A DNA stretch of 64,000 nt from Ceriagrion tenellum. Its lineage: Eukaryota; Arthropoda; Insecta; Odonata; Coenagrionidae. Location: NCBI GenBank assembly GCA_963169105.1, contig OY720636.1, forward strand, positions 140,235,747-140,299,746, written 5' to 3'. The notes below the pieces were generated by a model. It made no database searches, had not been told where the DNA came from, and was given only the letters and a program-made list of their open reading frames with translations. Positions 34,881 to 46,165 of the stretch are shown here, one piece after another (the first letter of the stretch is position 1; every line of letters starts with the position of its first letter). The position numbers and the translations under genes are program-made.

Positions 34881-35040
34881 CGGCACCATCAATCACGGCC
34901 CCCTTATTGCACGCCTGTCACTGATTGAGAACCACCCACCTATATTCCCACCGCCACATTTATTGTTTACGAGTTAAACCAGAATTAAGGGGTTGTTGTA
35001 AAATTCTGCTCTAAGAAAGAATTCGAGAAGGACTAAAGAT

Positions 35041-35245
35041 TCATCTACATCTACATACTTCCCCGCGAGCCGCCGCATGGGCGTGTGGCAGGGGGTGGTA
35101 GGTCGCCAGCCGTGTAAAGATACAAGGTTTTGGCAGGCGAAATGGTGGCATGTACTATGGGAGTGTATTTATAAGAGATCAGTTGTTATTGTGGTCGCTT
35201 ATTATGCGCGGAAAAAACGAGTTTTAAACCTATCTGCTTGATTGA
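35041..35245 (-). mobile_element. Second, heavily 5'-truncated copy of the 9.5 kb LINE 3' end
   Basis: The GC-rich block CCCCGCGAGCCGCCGC through GGTAGGTCGCCAGCC and the following 120 bases match 9517-9710. The plus-strand left edge TCATCTACATCTACATAC shows a (TAGATG)-type tail with an extra unit compared with the first copy. Only about 200 bases of the 3' end remain and no coding sequence is left. Confidence 0.75.
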
Positions 35246-37950
35246 TTGAATGCTCACTATTGTTTTCAAGTTTCAAATGTGAGCCAAACCGTTGGTTTCT
35301 ATTCCTCCGGAACAAAGCTGACAGTTCCAACGTAAAAAATCACTGCAACTGTGAAATCACTTCATTTGAAGGCATTTGAGACTCATTTGGAGTGAAAAAT
35401 AGCTCAAGTTCAGCCTTCCAGAGCGTTTACTGCAAAAGAAACTTGTCTTCATGTTTTAATTTACGCACAAACCTGAAGAATAAGGATTTAATATTACACC
35501 CAATTTCTACAGAGTTCTTAAGTAATTCATTAATTCACCAACCTTAATCATTATTTTTTGCAAATAACATTAGAGTAGTCTTTCGTGGGACAAAAGTATA
35601 TCAAAATTCACAAAAGTACTAACATGGTATGCATTCAGTTATTTAGATATTTTTGGAATATATATAGAATTTAATTTCTGGAAAAGCGAGAAGGTGATGA
35701 TGTGAGATTCAATGGGAATCTGAATAAAGCTGAAAGATATAATCAGCTATCAGCACAGGTAATAATTAGAGTTCTTTAAAATGCAAAGCGCGTAATTGGT
35801 CTATAGATAGCAATGAATCGTACAAACAACAGGCCTTATTTATCGTCATAATGGAGACGCTGGATAAATATTGGCAACTTTCGTAATGGTCATCAAGATG
35901 ATACCATATATCATCAAGATACCAACTTCGCTATATAATTTATCGTTATAAATCGGGTGGGTTTATCGGTCAGGAAGTCATACAGTCATTTTCAATTGAG
36001 ACAGTGTACATGAGCAAGAAAAACCAAACTATTCAACGAGTCATAAAAATGGGCTAATTTAATTTCTTGAGTCATTACTCTTGAAGTTGAGAATAATGAG
36101 ACCACCGAGAAATTGAAATTCCATTCACGGAAAATAGAAAGGCTAACCTCATGAAATTTAGGAGGAAACTTGCAAAAGTGAGATTCAAGGAAAATGTATG
36201 AGAAAATGCAGAAAAATTGTCTCAAATACTATTTCAGTATATCCCAAGAGCTGTTTCAACATTTAATTACATCCAATAAGTCTTTTTCCGCTAATCACAC
36301 ACGGGAAATTATATACTGTGACTACCAAAAGAGGCTATGATACACGACAGTAACCAAGTAGTTGACCTAATGACAGGATTTGCAAAAGAAAATACCGATG
36401 GCCACAGCAAGTATTCTGTAGTCGTTGGTAATCCACGACGAGCATAACAATTGACAGTTGCAACGTTGACATGGTGTCTTCAAACAAAAAATACTTATCG
36501 CACTAGGGGGCTACAGGCATGCACCGCGAAAACATTTTTTTTCACATTCTAGAGGTTCCATTTACTTTTTCAAAACCTCTGCTCGCTCATCCACCTTCCT
36601 CTCCAGCTGTATCCATTGTGAGTTTTAAGTGTTCCTGTTGTTTATAGCCATTTTTATGTATCCGCGATTGAGGCTTGTTTCTCGCGCTTTCAGAATTTTA
36701 ACACGCTCGTATCCGACTCATTTTCTAGTGCCGCAGGCATAGTGAGAACTAGGTAATGATCTTTTGATTGAAGTAAACGGAAAACTATTACCAGAATAAG
36801 AAAAGAAACTGCCCGTTAATGGGCAAACCATTCAGCACCGATGATGAACGTAGAGACGGGAGCGAAAAGAAACGATTCCTCAGCAATCATCCGTTAATCG
36901 TGCCAAGGACTCTTCTTGAGATGGGGGAGAGATGGTGGATATCAATTCAACATATAGATGCCATTTGTCTTCTAAAGGATTTCTTTTTCTTACAATCCAA
37001 TTCCATCAAGTGCACTAAGTGTATAGAATATCATATATATCGGGACAATATATTTTAATGTCGCAATTGTTAGGAAAGATATGCAGAGATGAATCAAGGA
37101 ATAAAATGAAACCGGAGGATCAAATGTTTCATTGCTAGGTAACTGAAGACGGAAAAAGATTAAAATGAAGAAAACAATAATTTACAATGGTTTTCTGTCA
37201 AAATAAGATACAGAAAGAGGAGAGTGAATCCTGGCAACGCAAGTAATTTTAAGTAATAGTCAAGGAACTTTGTGACACGAGTTAAGGAGTCGCTTCCACG
37301 AACTTCCGACAAAACATTGATGCAATACATGCAAACACAATAGTCTACATTTACAAGAGTCACAGATAGCTAAAATATCGATAAATGTGCTCTTTCTACG
37401 CACGCACTTACAGCTAGTTTTTTTCTATTATTGCAACACCCTATAACAGTTTTCTGTTCATCCAAAATGAGTAAATACTTCTTGTAGACAATGAAATTTC
37501 TACAATTACGAGAAATACGATACACTCAGGCTATAATTTCAATGCAGTAGCTCTAACGATCCAAATGTTACTTTTAAGAGCACTCTGAAGCAATGCTTGG
37601 CAATCCTTGATTAAAAAAATATATATATTCACTAATATTCCATTTTTTACGTTAAAATGCCTTGCAGTATAAGTGTTTTTGCAGGAATTGTGCCATGTCA
37701 CTCTACATTGATATCTCAAAAGTGGATATAATATTGAAAGAGAAGAGATAAAGTGTCTTTACGATGAATGGATAGCTTTATAATGCCAATCCGAGGACTG
37801 ATGGCAAATGATGCCGAACACATTTAAGAGTGGAATTATGATAGGCCTGAGGGCATAGTATAAAGTTGCTGACGAACTTTCTAAGGGTAGCATATTTATG
37901 GTTAGCCTAATGAATGGAGATTGGATATATCCTCAAGTGCATTACCGCTC
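35246..37950. other. No recognisable gene
   Basis: Open frames are below 80 codons and without motifs. No repeats were identified. Confidence 0.4.
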
Positions 37951-37957
37951 ATGAAAA

Positions 37958-38010
37958 TCCACGCGCGGCGTTACTCCTAAGCGCTGAACCACAGCGCCGC
38001 CAGTTCCCCT
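37958..38010 (-). repeat. Possible tRNA-like (SINE head) fragment
   Basis: The reverse complement GGCGGCGCTGTGGTTCAGCG followed by CTTAGGAGTAACGCCGCG resembles a tRNA D-arm region with an A-box-like GTGGTTCAGCG. No B box follows, so this is a tentative relic. Confidence 0.3.
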
Positions 38011-40044
38011 GAGGCGGCATCACGTTCCGAAGGAGCTTTGCGGTCGATTTCTGGGCTGCGTGAACTAGTCAGGAATCAACACCGTGTACAATAACCCAAG
38101 TTATCGTTTCATTGGCAAGTGAGTGAAAGCCAAAAACATAAAAACTTGGTTAGATAATATTAGCATAGCATAGCTGCGGACGGCTCGGTACGTTAATGGT
38201 TATTGATCAACGTCGGGAAATGAGATGAATTTTAAACGATTTTCTTGACTGAAAGAGAGGTCGTCGAGTCATAAAAAGGAGTCCATTAGGACGCAAGAGC
38301 ATAATGAATGATGACTAAAAATTGGATAGAAAAAACAGGGAATGTGTATGTGTGTGTACCAAAGTTCTATTTTTTTATTCCCGGAAGTAGAGAAGGATGC
38401 ATTCGGTCGCAGTCAGTCGTAAATAAGAGAGCAGGTGCATCGGGCAAGAGATGGAAAATGTCAAGATGATGCCACGCAGACCGTAAGAATGTAGATTTTA
38501 ACCTTTATTAACTGACACGAACTTCTAAGCAGGTGAAATGTCGAGAAAATGAACATCGACCGTTGAACAACGACTTTTTCACAATTTTGCATATAAGGTT
38601 ATATCAAAATTCTCATTACATTTAGGTTTACAGTTACGTCGGCCTCAAATGCCTCGTTACCCGACTGAGCATCACAAGATCATAAAACATGGCTCCATGT
38701 CCGAAGAGTGTATGACGTTTTAGTAGTGACAAACATTTTATATATATATGGTTATGGAACCTTGACCTCGAGTGACAAGATTGCAGACATTTTACGATAC
38801 TTAACATTCTTCGGTAGATCAGATATTAATAACAAAATTCAACAAATAGAATTTAAAACAGACAGGTTTAAAATGCCATTTTATCTTAAACGATAGGAGA
38901 CCAAACAGAAACAGCTACCAAAGACACTTTCAACTAGGATTGTCGATAAGTAGTGCGGCTAGGAAGTTGATTCATTCCTTAATACATTTATTCATATCTG
39001 CTACCTATTACATATTGCTAATTGCTAACTATATATGATATACTGATAACAGAACGTCAAGCATGTTTCCAGGGTAACCAATGTATCACCGTACATTTAT
39101 GTAGTCGTGAAGAATGACAATTCAAACAGTCTTAAATTGGTATCAAGCTTGTTGAGTAGCGCAGGTTTGTGGAACACTGCCTTCTGACAAGTTTTAGCAG
39201 GTTTTCGCTAAAGCATAAGTATTCGTTGTGACCTAAATATTAATAGGGTATATAGTCTAATTCATACTGGTGATAACTCACCCCATTCCAAACACTCCTG
39301 AGATGATTATTATGGCATTGGTTGGATGAAGATGACAAATTTTATATATTGCAGTTCATTTTTCACAAACCCTGTGAAAAACTGAGGCAGAAGAGTCCAC
39401 GTTCTAATCCGTAGGTTTTTTTAGATCCCTCACAATTCTGGTACTTCAGGGATAGAGGGCATATTTATCATTACTTCATCAACCTCTTTAAATATCAGTT
39501 CTGACTACAGCTATATTTCTCGTTAAAAAATAAAGCTTCACAGTGAGGAACACTAGATACAAATCTAATTGCAGTGACCTAGACACACATATAGGAATGC
39601 TACTTAAATCACGCAGTAAAACCGGTAATTTGAGCCATTTACTGTAAGCTTCTTTTAAATATATTAGCTACTGCAACTATAATGATTGTTCCATATGTAC
39701 TATGAAATGTCAGAAACAATTGTAATGAAAATACAGCGTGATATTGCTTATATTTTTAATTAGGCGTATATAATACTTTCTTTAAAAAATCTTTTCAATA
39801 TGTCAAGTAATTCTGACGTATGTTGGAGAGGCAATCATCGCATTCCCGTCAACGTAGTTTTTGTAAAATATATTTCATTAAATATCAGAAGAAGAGACAG
39901 GTCTTGGGTGCATCGTTTGAATTAATAAACTTTCGAGCGTGGGTAAGCCACCCTTGGCACGCGTGCCAAATGTGGCACCCCGATAATTTATTTCTGGCGT
40001 GCAAAACAATTACTTGTCAAATTTATTTTCAATTTTCTGTTCAC
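38011..40044. other. No recognisable gene
   Basis: Nothing beyond chance short frames was seen. A 98-base stretch around 38.3-38.4 kb is purine-rich but unremarkable. Confidence 0.4.
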
Positions 40045-40640
40045 AGCAAGTTTCATCGGTGGGGATAGTCCGGGTGAGTGAAAGCCAGCCTGCTCCCCAA
40101 AATACAAAGAATTCTCATTAGGCTATTAGGATAATTACGCGCACCTGGAGCGGTCAGTTGGCTTACCTTATTTTTTCTGCTTTCATTAGAAAAAGCTATA
40201 CGTCAATTTTTATTCATAAGAGCCTAAAAATCAGCAAATTATTATGAATAATGAACGTGTACTGTGTGATAACAATAATTAATTCGGTATAACTAAGAAA
40301 TATAATGGCCGATTCCTCGAAAATGATTAGGTTAGTGTCAATTTTTTGTGTTGATGATAAGAATACTGCCTTTCTATTGTGTGATTATGTAATACATTCG
40401 CAGTTAAAGACTGATGAAAAAAATCATTAAAAAAATCTCTCTCCTGAAAAATTGCCATTAAAAAAATTCATTCGAACTGATATAATTTACACAGTCACCA
40501 ATGAAATATCAAGATTAAATGATACGTCCTAAAATCATTTGTCAAATCAAATCAAAATCAAAAAAATATTTGTCAGATTTAATCGGGGATGTGGCTAATT
40601 TTGGCCCGCGCTCTTAGCAGAGAGGCCCACCTCTTGTTTA
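40045..40640. repeat. Dispersed repeat, longer relative of 6.78-7.04 kb
   Basis: Left and right landmarks match the 6.78 kb copy (see there), but the interior is about 300 bases longer. It includes a (TCAAA)-type simple repeat at 40545-40572. Either one copy has an internal deletion or this one carries an insertion. Confidence 0.4.
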
Positions 40641-41711
40641 GAGGACAAAACCCCAAGAAATTATGACGACAACTTTAACCTCAAAAGTATCGGTATTTGA
40701 GTGTAATACTTATAATTTACCTACCTATACTTGAGGAAATATCCAAATAAGCGAAACCGGGGCAAGTGAATCACTCGATCTCGTTCGAAGGGAAAAGCCG
40801 AGAGCCACTTATCGGATAACGTTACTGAGATCGATCGCCGCTCGGCGAATGGAACACGCCCCCTTTTCTCTTAAGACGATATTCGAGTCTTCGGAAGAAT
40901 TTGGAAATACACTTCGGAAGACAACACCATGGAATCAATCAAATTGTAGTTTAGGTTTGAGATCAACTAGTGCGGCCCCCTGCGGCGGCGTCTGATGGAT
41001 CCAAGAATTATGGGATGGAGGCAGTTTTTTCTGAGTCGCTTTGAGGCTTCCCAGGAAGTTTTAAGGAAAGAAAACCAATAGGTTGTGATGACGGAGACCA
41101 AAGGGGTTATACGTCCAAATCTAAACACAGAAGATCTTATCGATGCGACGCCGAATATAGTAAATCAAGTAGCTGCCTAAATAAGAAAACGAGGAATGGG
41201 ATAGCGAAATTATTCATCATAAATACGTCGAGGTTATAATCTATGAGACCTCTGGAAGATAGAATGCGTGTTATTCATTTAAAACGGAAAAAACAGATCC
41301 TGGAGGGAAGCTGAGCTTATGAAAGTAATCATATTAAATGAGTTCCAAGAAACTTTGTAAGAGTCCTCCATATCATAGGAGAAAAATTAAATATCCAATT
41401 ACTTTTTAATTGTATATACAAAGTTTTTTTTAATTTTTCAAAATATTATTGTCATCTCTCGTCGAAAGAAGTTAAGGTTACACCTTAATTTCAGACACTT
41501 TTGCGCATTTTTAGGATACCGGGATGAGCCACGGAAGTACCTTACGGAGTCAGGCGCAAACCTAGTAAGGGCAACATTCTACGGAAGAAAAATTATACGC
41601 CTCGACCGCATATTGAACCTGGCTTATCTTGTTTCTTTAAAGCTATTCGCATAGGAAATCTGCATATGCGAAAAATCCGCATAGGAAAAAACGCCAAATA
41701 ACTCACACAAT
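40641..41711. other. No recognisable gene
   Basis: No coding or RNA feature was seen. Confidence 0.4.
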
Positions 41712-41756
41712 ATCGGTGGGTCCGAGTCTTAGTCGAGGCGAATGATTTATTTCTAC
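41712..41756 (+). repeat. Fragment of the tRNA-like head/linker of the composite family
   Basis: GGGTCCGAGTCTTAGTCGAG then GCGAATGATTTATTTCTAC matches the T-arm side plus the GAATGATTTTTCCAC linker of the forward heads at 13.8 and 31.55 kb, with decay. Confidence 0.5.
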
Positions 41757-41849
41757 TTTTACCGCATTACTCAATAAACTTTAAAAGGAATTTTAATAAT
41801 TGAAATAAGATTTTTCTGCCATTATAATCGAAGGTTTATTTGGGGGGAA

Positions 41850-44235
41850 ATATAATAATAATAATAAATTTATTGTATTATTCTAGGAGTGAACTCCTTT
41901 AGAACAAGGTAGTACATAATGTGATGTGCAAGGACAAATAACAAGAAAATAAATCATATACTCCATCAGAAAACAAATAAAGAATAATTCGTTCATATAA
42001 AAATTAGTAAAGCCATCAAACAAAAAACCATGAGGAACCCAATAAAGAGTGATCTGTACATAGAAAAATTAAGAATGGAATCGTACAACAACCAGAGTAA
42101 AAAAAGAAAACTACACTTGAACTCTTGAACTTACACTTGAACTTGAACAGAAGTTAGTTCTTCAAACACATAAATTTACCACAGACATAGCAATGAACAA
42201 AACCCATAACAAAAAGACATGATCTAAGTTCCTGGATCACAAAAAAGTAAATGTTTGATAAGTTTTCTCTTAAATATTGTGAGTGTAGCACTGTCTTTTA
42301 CATATTTTGGCAGGTTATTCCACAAATTTGAAGCAACAACTGTAAAGGATTTTTGGAATGTCGCTGACCGGAACTGGGGGGCGTACAAAAAACAGGGGTC
42401 TTGTCTAGTAACAACATTAGTGTATTTACTACTTGGGAGAAAAAGATCCATTATGTACTGAGGGCTCCCATATTTGAGGAGGTTGAACATGAAGCAGGCT
42501 ATGTTATATTTTCTTCTTGATTTAAGATCAAGCCAGGAGAGCCTTTTAAAATAAGGGGTTATGTGTTCATGTCGCCGTAGATTAAAGATGAATCTCACAC
42601 AGGAGTTCAACAAACGCTGTAGCTTAATATTCAGCTCCTCAGTTAAGTCATTGTACACGAGACTACAGTAGTCTAGGTGGGGAAGAATGAGTGAGGTAAC
42701 AAGTTTCTTTTTTAACTGAAGTGGTAGTAGATTTCTATGGATTTTAAATTGATGTAAAATTGCATTTATTTTGTTGGATACCCTCATAGTGTGTTCTTTC
42801 CAGGAAAGATTCATGGTTAATGTCAATCCCAAATTTTTCACACTGTTACTGAACGGTATGCTCTCTTCCTCGACCATTATCATTGGCAGTTCTGTGAAAT
42901 TTATATTTGATACTATCTTGCTGTTACCAATGATAATGGATTTAGTTTTTATGGAGTTTAACACGAGGAAATTAAGCTTAGCCCAAGATGTGATAGCGAA
43001 TACGTCCTCATTTACCTTATTGATCGTATCACCGAGTTTATTTGGAAGACAATGGCAATAGATCTGCAAATCATCTGCGTAGATCATGTATTTACAGTGA
43101 GCAATACAATTTGGAAGGTCTCTGATATACAACGAGAACAAAAGTGGCCCTAGAACGGAACCTTGTGGTACACCACTAGATGTTGTTACCCAGTTCGATA
43201 TGTCTCCTCTAGAATCTTTGACAGATTGACGACGTCCATTTAGGTAGGAAAAGAACCAGTTAAGGGATGAACTTGAAAATTTGAGATTTCTCATTTTTTG
43301 TAAGAGAAGGGCATGGTTTACACTATCGAAAGCTTTACTAAAGTCAAACAGGACCAATATTGTCACCATCTTTTTATCAATGGCGTACCTAATATCTTCA
43401 GTGACTTTAATTAAGGCTGTTTGTGTCGAGTAGTTCTTACGAAAACCCGACTGAAATGGGTCTAATAACTGATGAGCGGTTAGATGATCAATTACCTGTG
43501 TGTAAACTACCTTTTCTAGACATTTTGAGGCGGTGCAGAGGATGGATATAGGTCGATAATCTCCTGGAGAAGTAGGAGTTCTAACTTTACTGATCGGTCG
43601 AATCAAAGATGATTTCCAAACTTCGGGAAATGTGCTAGATATGAGGGACGAGTTAAAAATATCAAGTAAAGCTGGAATCACAGATGCAGATGAGGCTTTC
43701 AGGTATTTCACCGAAATTTCATCAATCCCAACAGAATTTGATTTAGCGTTTCGTAGGACATTCTGCAAGACATCTGGGGTTATATGGTTAAAGTAAAAAT
43801 TTGAGTCATTGAACGGAACAAAAGGTTCTATGGATTGGATGTTAGGGGTAAGGACATCATTACCATTTGGCAAGGGGGAGCCAATTGATGCAAAGTACTC
43901 ATTCATGGCATTTAGTGATAGTCCGAGAACTGAACTTTTGTTAGTCTGTTTTACTAGTCCGAGATTTCTTAGCTCACGCCAAAGGTCATTTGAATTCTTG
44001 AGGTTAGAGAGAGTATTTGTATAATACTGTTGTTTTGCCTTGATCACTAATCGCTTAACGAGATTGCGTTGCCTTATGAATAGTTGATATATGGCATTAT
44101 TTTTGGTTCTAATAGAGTTGATTCTCAGTCTATCCCTCTCTTTCATTTGTGCCTTTAACTCAGGCGTAATCCACGTAATATAGACGCTTTTGGGAGATGG
44201 TTTAGTAATACTTAAAGGCCGAATTTTTCAGGAAC
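41850..44235 (-). mobile_element. 5'-truncated non-LTR retrotransposon (CR1/L2-like) with intact RT
   Basis: Minus-strand element. The 3' UTR (41855-42223) ends in AATAAATTT followed by a TTATTATTATTATTAT tail, seen as ATAATAATAATAATAA on the plus strand. The reverse transcriptase ORF fills the rest. Upstream of the first Met the frame stays open to a stop near 44233. It includes SITKPSPKSVYITWITPEL, typical of the linker just after the endonuclease. The APE endonuclease domain and ORF1 are absent, so the copy is 5' truncated. No clear TSD was found. Confidence 0.85.
42224..44146 (-). CDS. Non-LTR retrotransposon reverse transcriptase, 640 codons, endonuclease lost
   Basis: Reverse transcriptase that in an intact LINE copies the element's RNA at a nicked chromosomal target. 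Visible blocks: linker and fingers (about 1-200, with DYRPISILCTASKCLEKVV at 196-214), the FQSGFRKNYST block at 231-241, palm motif A FDFSKAFD (267-274, Asp268 catalytic), motif B SGVPQGSVLGPLLF (324-337), and motif C YADD (356-359, both Asp present). The post-palm block VKNLGLTLTMNLSW is at 436-449, followed by a thumb/connector ending in a block typical of CR1/L2-like proteins (FRSATF through ASNLWNNLP, 592-613). There are no stops or frameshifts, so this is a young copy. The first Met is arbitrary; the true frame opens upstream to about 44230. Without endonuclease and promoter it is unlikely to move by itself. Confidence 0.92.
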   Translation of the reverse strand: MKERDRLRINSIRTKNNAIYQLFIRQRNLVKRLVIKAKQQYYTNTLSNLKNSNDLWRELRNLGLVKQTNKSSVLGLSLNAMNEYFASIGSPLPNGNDVLTPNIQSIEPFVPFNDSNFYFNHITPDVLQNVLRNAKSNSVGIDEISVKYLKASSASVIPALLDIFNSSLISSTFPEVWKSSLIRPISKVRTPTSPGDYRPISILCTASKCLEKVVYTQVIDHLTAHQLLDPFQSGFRKNYSTQTALIKVTEDIRYAIDKKMVTILVLFDFSKAFDSVNHALLLQKMRNLKFSSSSLNWFFSYLNGRRQSVKDSRGDISNWVTTSSGVPQGSVLGPLLFSLYIRDLPNCIAHCKYMIYADDLQIYCHCLPNKLGDTINKVNEDVFAITSWAKLNFLVLNSIKTKSIIIGNSKIVSNINFTELPMIMVEEESIPFSNSVKNLGLTLTMNLSWKEHTMRVSNKINAILHQFKIHRNLLPLQLKKKLVTSLILPHLDYCSLVYNDLTEELNIKLQRLLNSCVRFIFNLRRHEHITPYFKRLSWLDLKSRRKYNIACFMFNLLKYGSPQYIMDLFLPSSKYTNVVTRQDPCFLYAPQFRSATFQKSFTVVASNLWNNLPKYVKDSATLTIFKRKLIKHLLFCDPGT

Positions 44236-45582
44236 CAACCCAAATGAACCATTAATCTTTTGATACGTGTGTGACTCTATTTGCAGCCATTTACATAACG
44301 AAATTGTGAAGAGTCGAGAATAATAAAATAAAGGTCTGTATTACTGAATTATCCCAAATATCTTTTCAATCTATTTTTTTCACCCTCCACTGTCATGCAT
44401 TGCATCGTACTGTGACTGAGTCTCATTTTAATCGCGTTTCTCAAGAGCCAACTCCATATCTCCCTCAGTGCGTCTCTTAAACACATTTGTCTCTCCTATT
44501 TTATCTAAAATCTGTCTCCTGGATGGTCTCATATTCCTTCTCTTAATATTAACAGACCAAATAGACACGTTTTTTTAACTGTCTATTGCCTGGACATAAA
44601 CCCGAAATCTTTTCCATCTCAATCAGCACTTAATCTATTTCCATACTTTTATCAAGGAAACACTATTCAGATATAGATGTCTTATGAACTCATCTCACAG
44701 CCTTCAACTGACTTTTATTGCTGAGTCAGATATACCAAGTTTCCGTTCCGTGATGCGAGATTGGAGTACTTTTTTTAGTCATGAGTATTAAACTGTTTCT
44801 CACGTTAGCTTTAGTAACACTCGGACGTTATTCGTTACCTTAACCTAACCATGTCCGGTGGGGAAAATGAGAGGTAATTAAGGAAGAAGGTAGAAGTTGG
44901 AGCAGGGATACTTTAACTTAGTCTAACGTAAATGAGGTGCTGCAATTGCCAATCTCCAGATTGGGCGCTGACGACAGTGAAGAGCGGAGCCGCTGCTGAT
45001 TGACTGACGCTCAGAGGCGGCGCATTACAAAGAGAGCACGGGGACAGTTGTGATTAGAGAGGTGCAACCCAATCTCCCAAAGGATTCCTGCATCACGAGC
45101 AATATGCTATCCAATCATCCTCCCTGTACATCACACAAGGGGAAAGGCTATGACGGAAGTTATATCTTTTTTTTCACCTCGCGTGGATGCGAGATCGCCA
45201 TGGGTCCCCACTGCTTTCCCGAGAGTTCTCATCACATGCCTTTCCTGATTAGATGGAGTCACCATCGTGAATCTCTCACGTCTGCATGTGCAATCCATGG
45301 GACGGTTTGAAGCCGCCACTTCAAGTGCTGCTCTAACCGCTAGACGTCTCTATGGCGACTCTCAACACGTTGACGACGATCAAAGAGCGAGTTTACGAGC
45401 ACGGCCTGTTCCTAATCTCATTAGTAACTCAGCCCCCGCATGTTAACTAAATTACTCCATCGTAGATATAAATGCAGCTGAAAGATGGCGTACATGCACA
45501 AATTAGTTTCTCAAGGCCAGTAATTTTTTTCATAATTATTAGTTTTTTCAAGGGTAGGTCAACTTAAAAGTACAACAGGGTT
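44236..45582. other. No recognisable gene
   Basis: No coding motif was seen. Frames at 45050-45319 overlap on both strands and are dismissed. Confidence 0.4.
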
Positions 45583-45701
45583 GAAATTCGCTATGAAAAA
45601 ATCATTTGACTTGACCGTGATTCGAACCCGGATCTCCCAATTGCAAGTTAGGTGTGTTAGCCAGTTACACCACCAAGCCATCTTCCTTCATGGCGAATTT
45701 C
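45583..45701 (-). repeat. tRNA-bearing unit flanked by 15-bp inverted repeats
   Basis: GAAATTCGCTATGAA (45583-45597) and TTCATGGCGAATTTC (45687-45701) are inverted repeats with one mismatch. They enclose a minus-strand tRNA-Ala-like sequence. The linker AAATGATTTTTTCAT resembles the linker next to the tRNA heads of the composites at 13.4 and 31.1 kb, so all belong to one broad family. Confidence 0.6.
45608..45679 (-). tRNA. tRNA-Ala(TGC)-like cloverleaf, probably SINE-derived or pseudogene
   Basis: 72 nt on the minus strand. All arms fold: acceptor GGCTTGG with TCAAGTC (seven pairs, two wobbles), D stem GTGT/ACAC, anticodon stem CCTAA/TTGGG with loop CTTGCAA (anticodon TGC), variable AGAT, T stem CCGGG/CACGG (one mismatch) with loop TTCGAAT. 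The B box GGTTCGAATCA is good. The T-stem mismatch, the repeat-like flanks and family resemblance to other heads in the window argue against a working tRNA gene. Confidence 0.4.
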
Positions 45702-45969
45702 GAAGGGGGTTTATGCGAACTAGATGTTCAGGCCTCAAGTCCACATTGTAGCACATGACAAGTTTTTCCTTAACAAAGTTTGGGAATATACTTAATTCAA
45801 TCCTCAAGGCTTATAATCAAGCATTTTAGTATTATGGTACCATTGGGCGCCTATATTTTGTGGCCTCACTGAAAAAATAAAACCGCAATTAACACCACTT
45901 TTTCCATGTTTGTATTGTACCAGTGTTCAATGAAGCTAATAATTATTGAGTGACTAAAGTCAATAAGAT

Positions 45970-46165
45970 GAAAATCGGCTCCAGTGGCGGCGGGGTAAAG
46001 TCCTCGCCTTCTTACCCGAGGCTCACGGGTTTGAGTCCCGCCTGGGTAAAATACTATCTACCCAGGACATGGGTCTTTGTGTTCGTCTGATGTTACAGTT
46101 ATTCCCCTGATATAAATTGGCCGTAGGTGCTGTATTAGGGGTAGTTAAGATAAATAAAAAAATCG
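45970..46165 (+). repeat. tRNA-derived SINE
   Basis: A tRNA-like head (about 45977-46046) with B box GGTTTGAGTCC and the following CGCCTGGGT. Then a body and a 3' tail GTTAAGATAAATAAAAAAAT. The GTTTGAGTCCCGCCTGGGT segment matches the minus-strand head at 8.26 kb, so the two belong to related families. Confidence 0.6.

Noticed and set aside
45608..45679. A functional tRNA-Ala gene
   Set aside because: Kept only as a tRNA-like call. The T-stem mismatch, flanking inverted repeats and family resemblance to SINE-type heads make a working gene unlikely, though not excluded.
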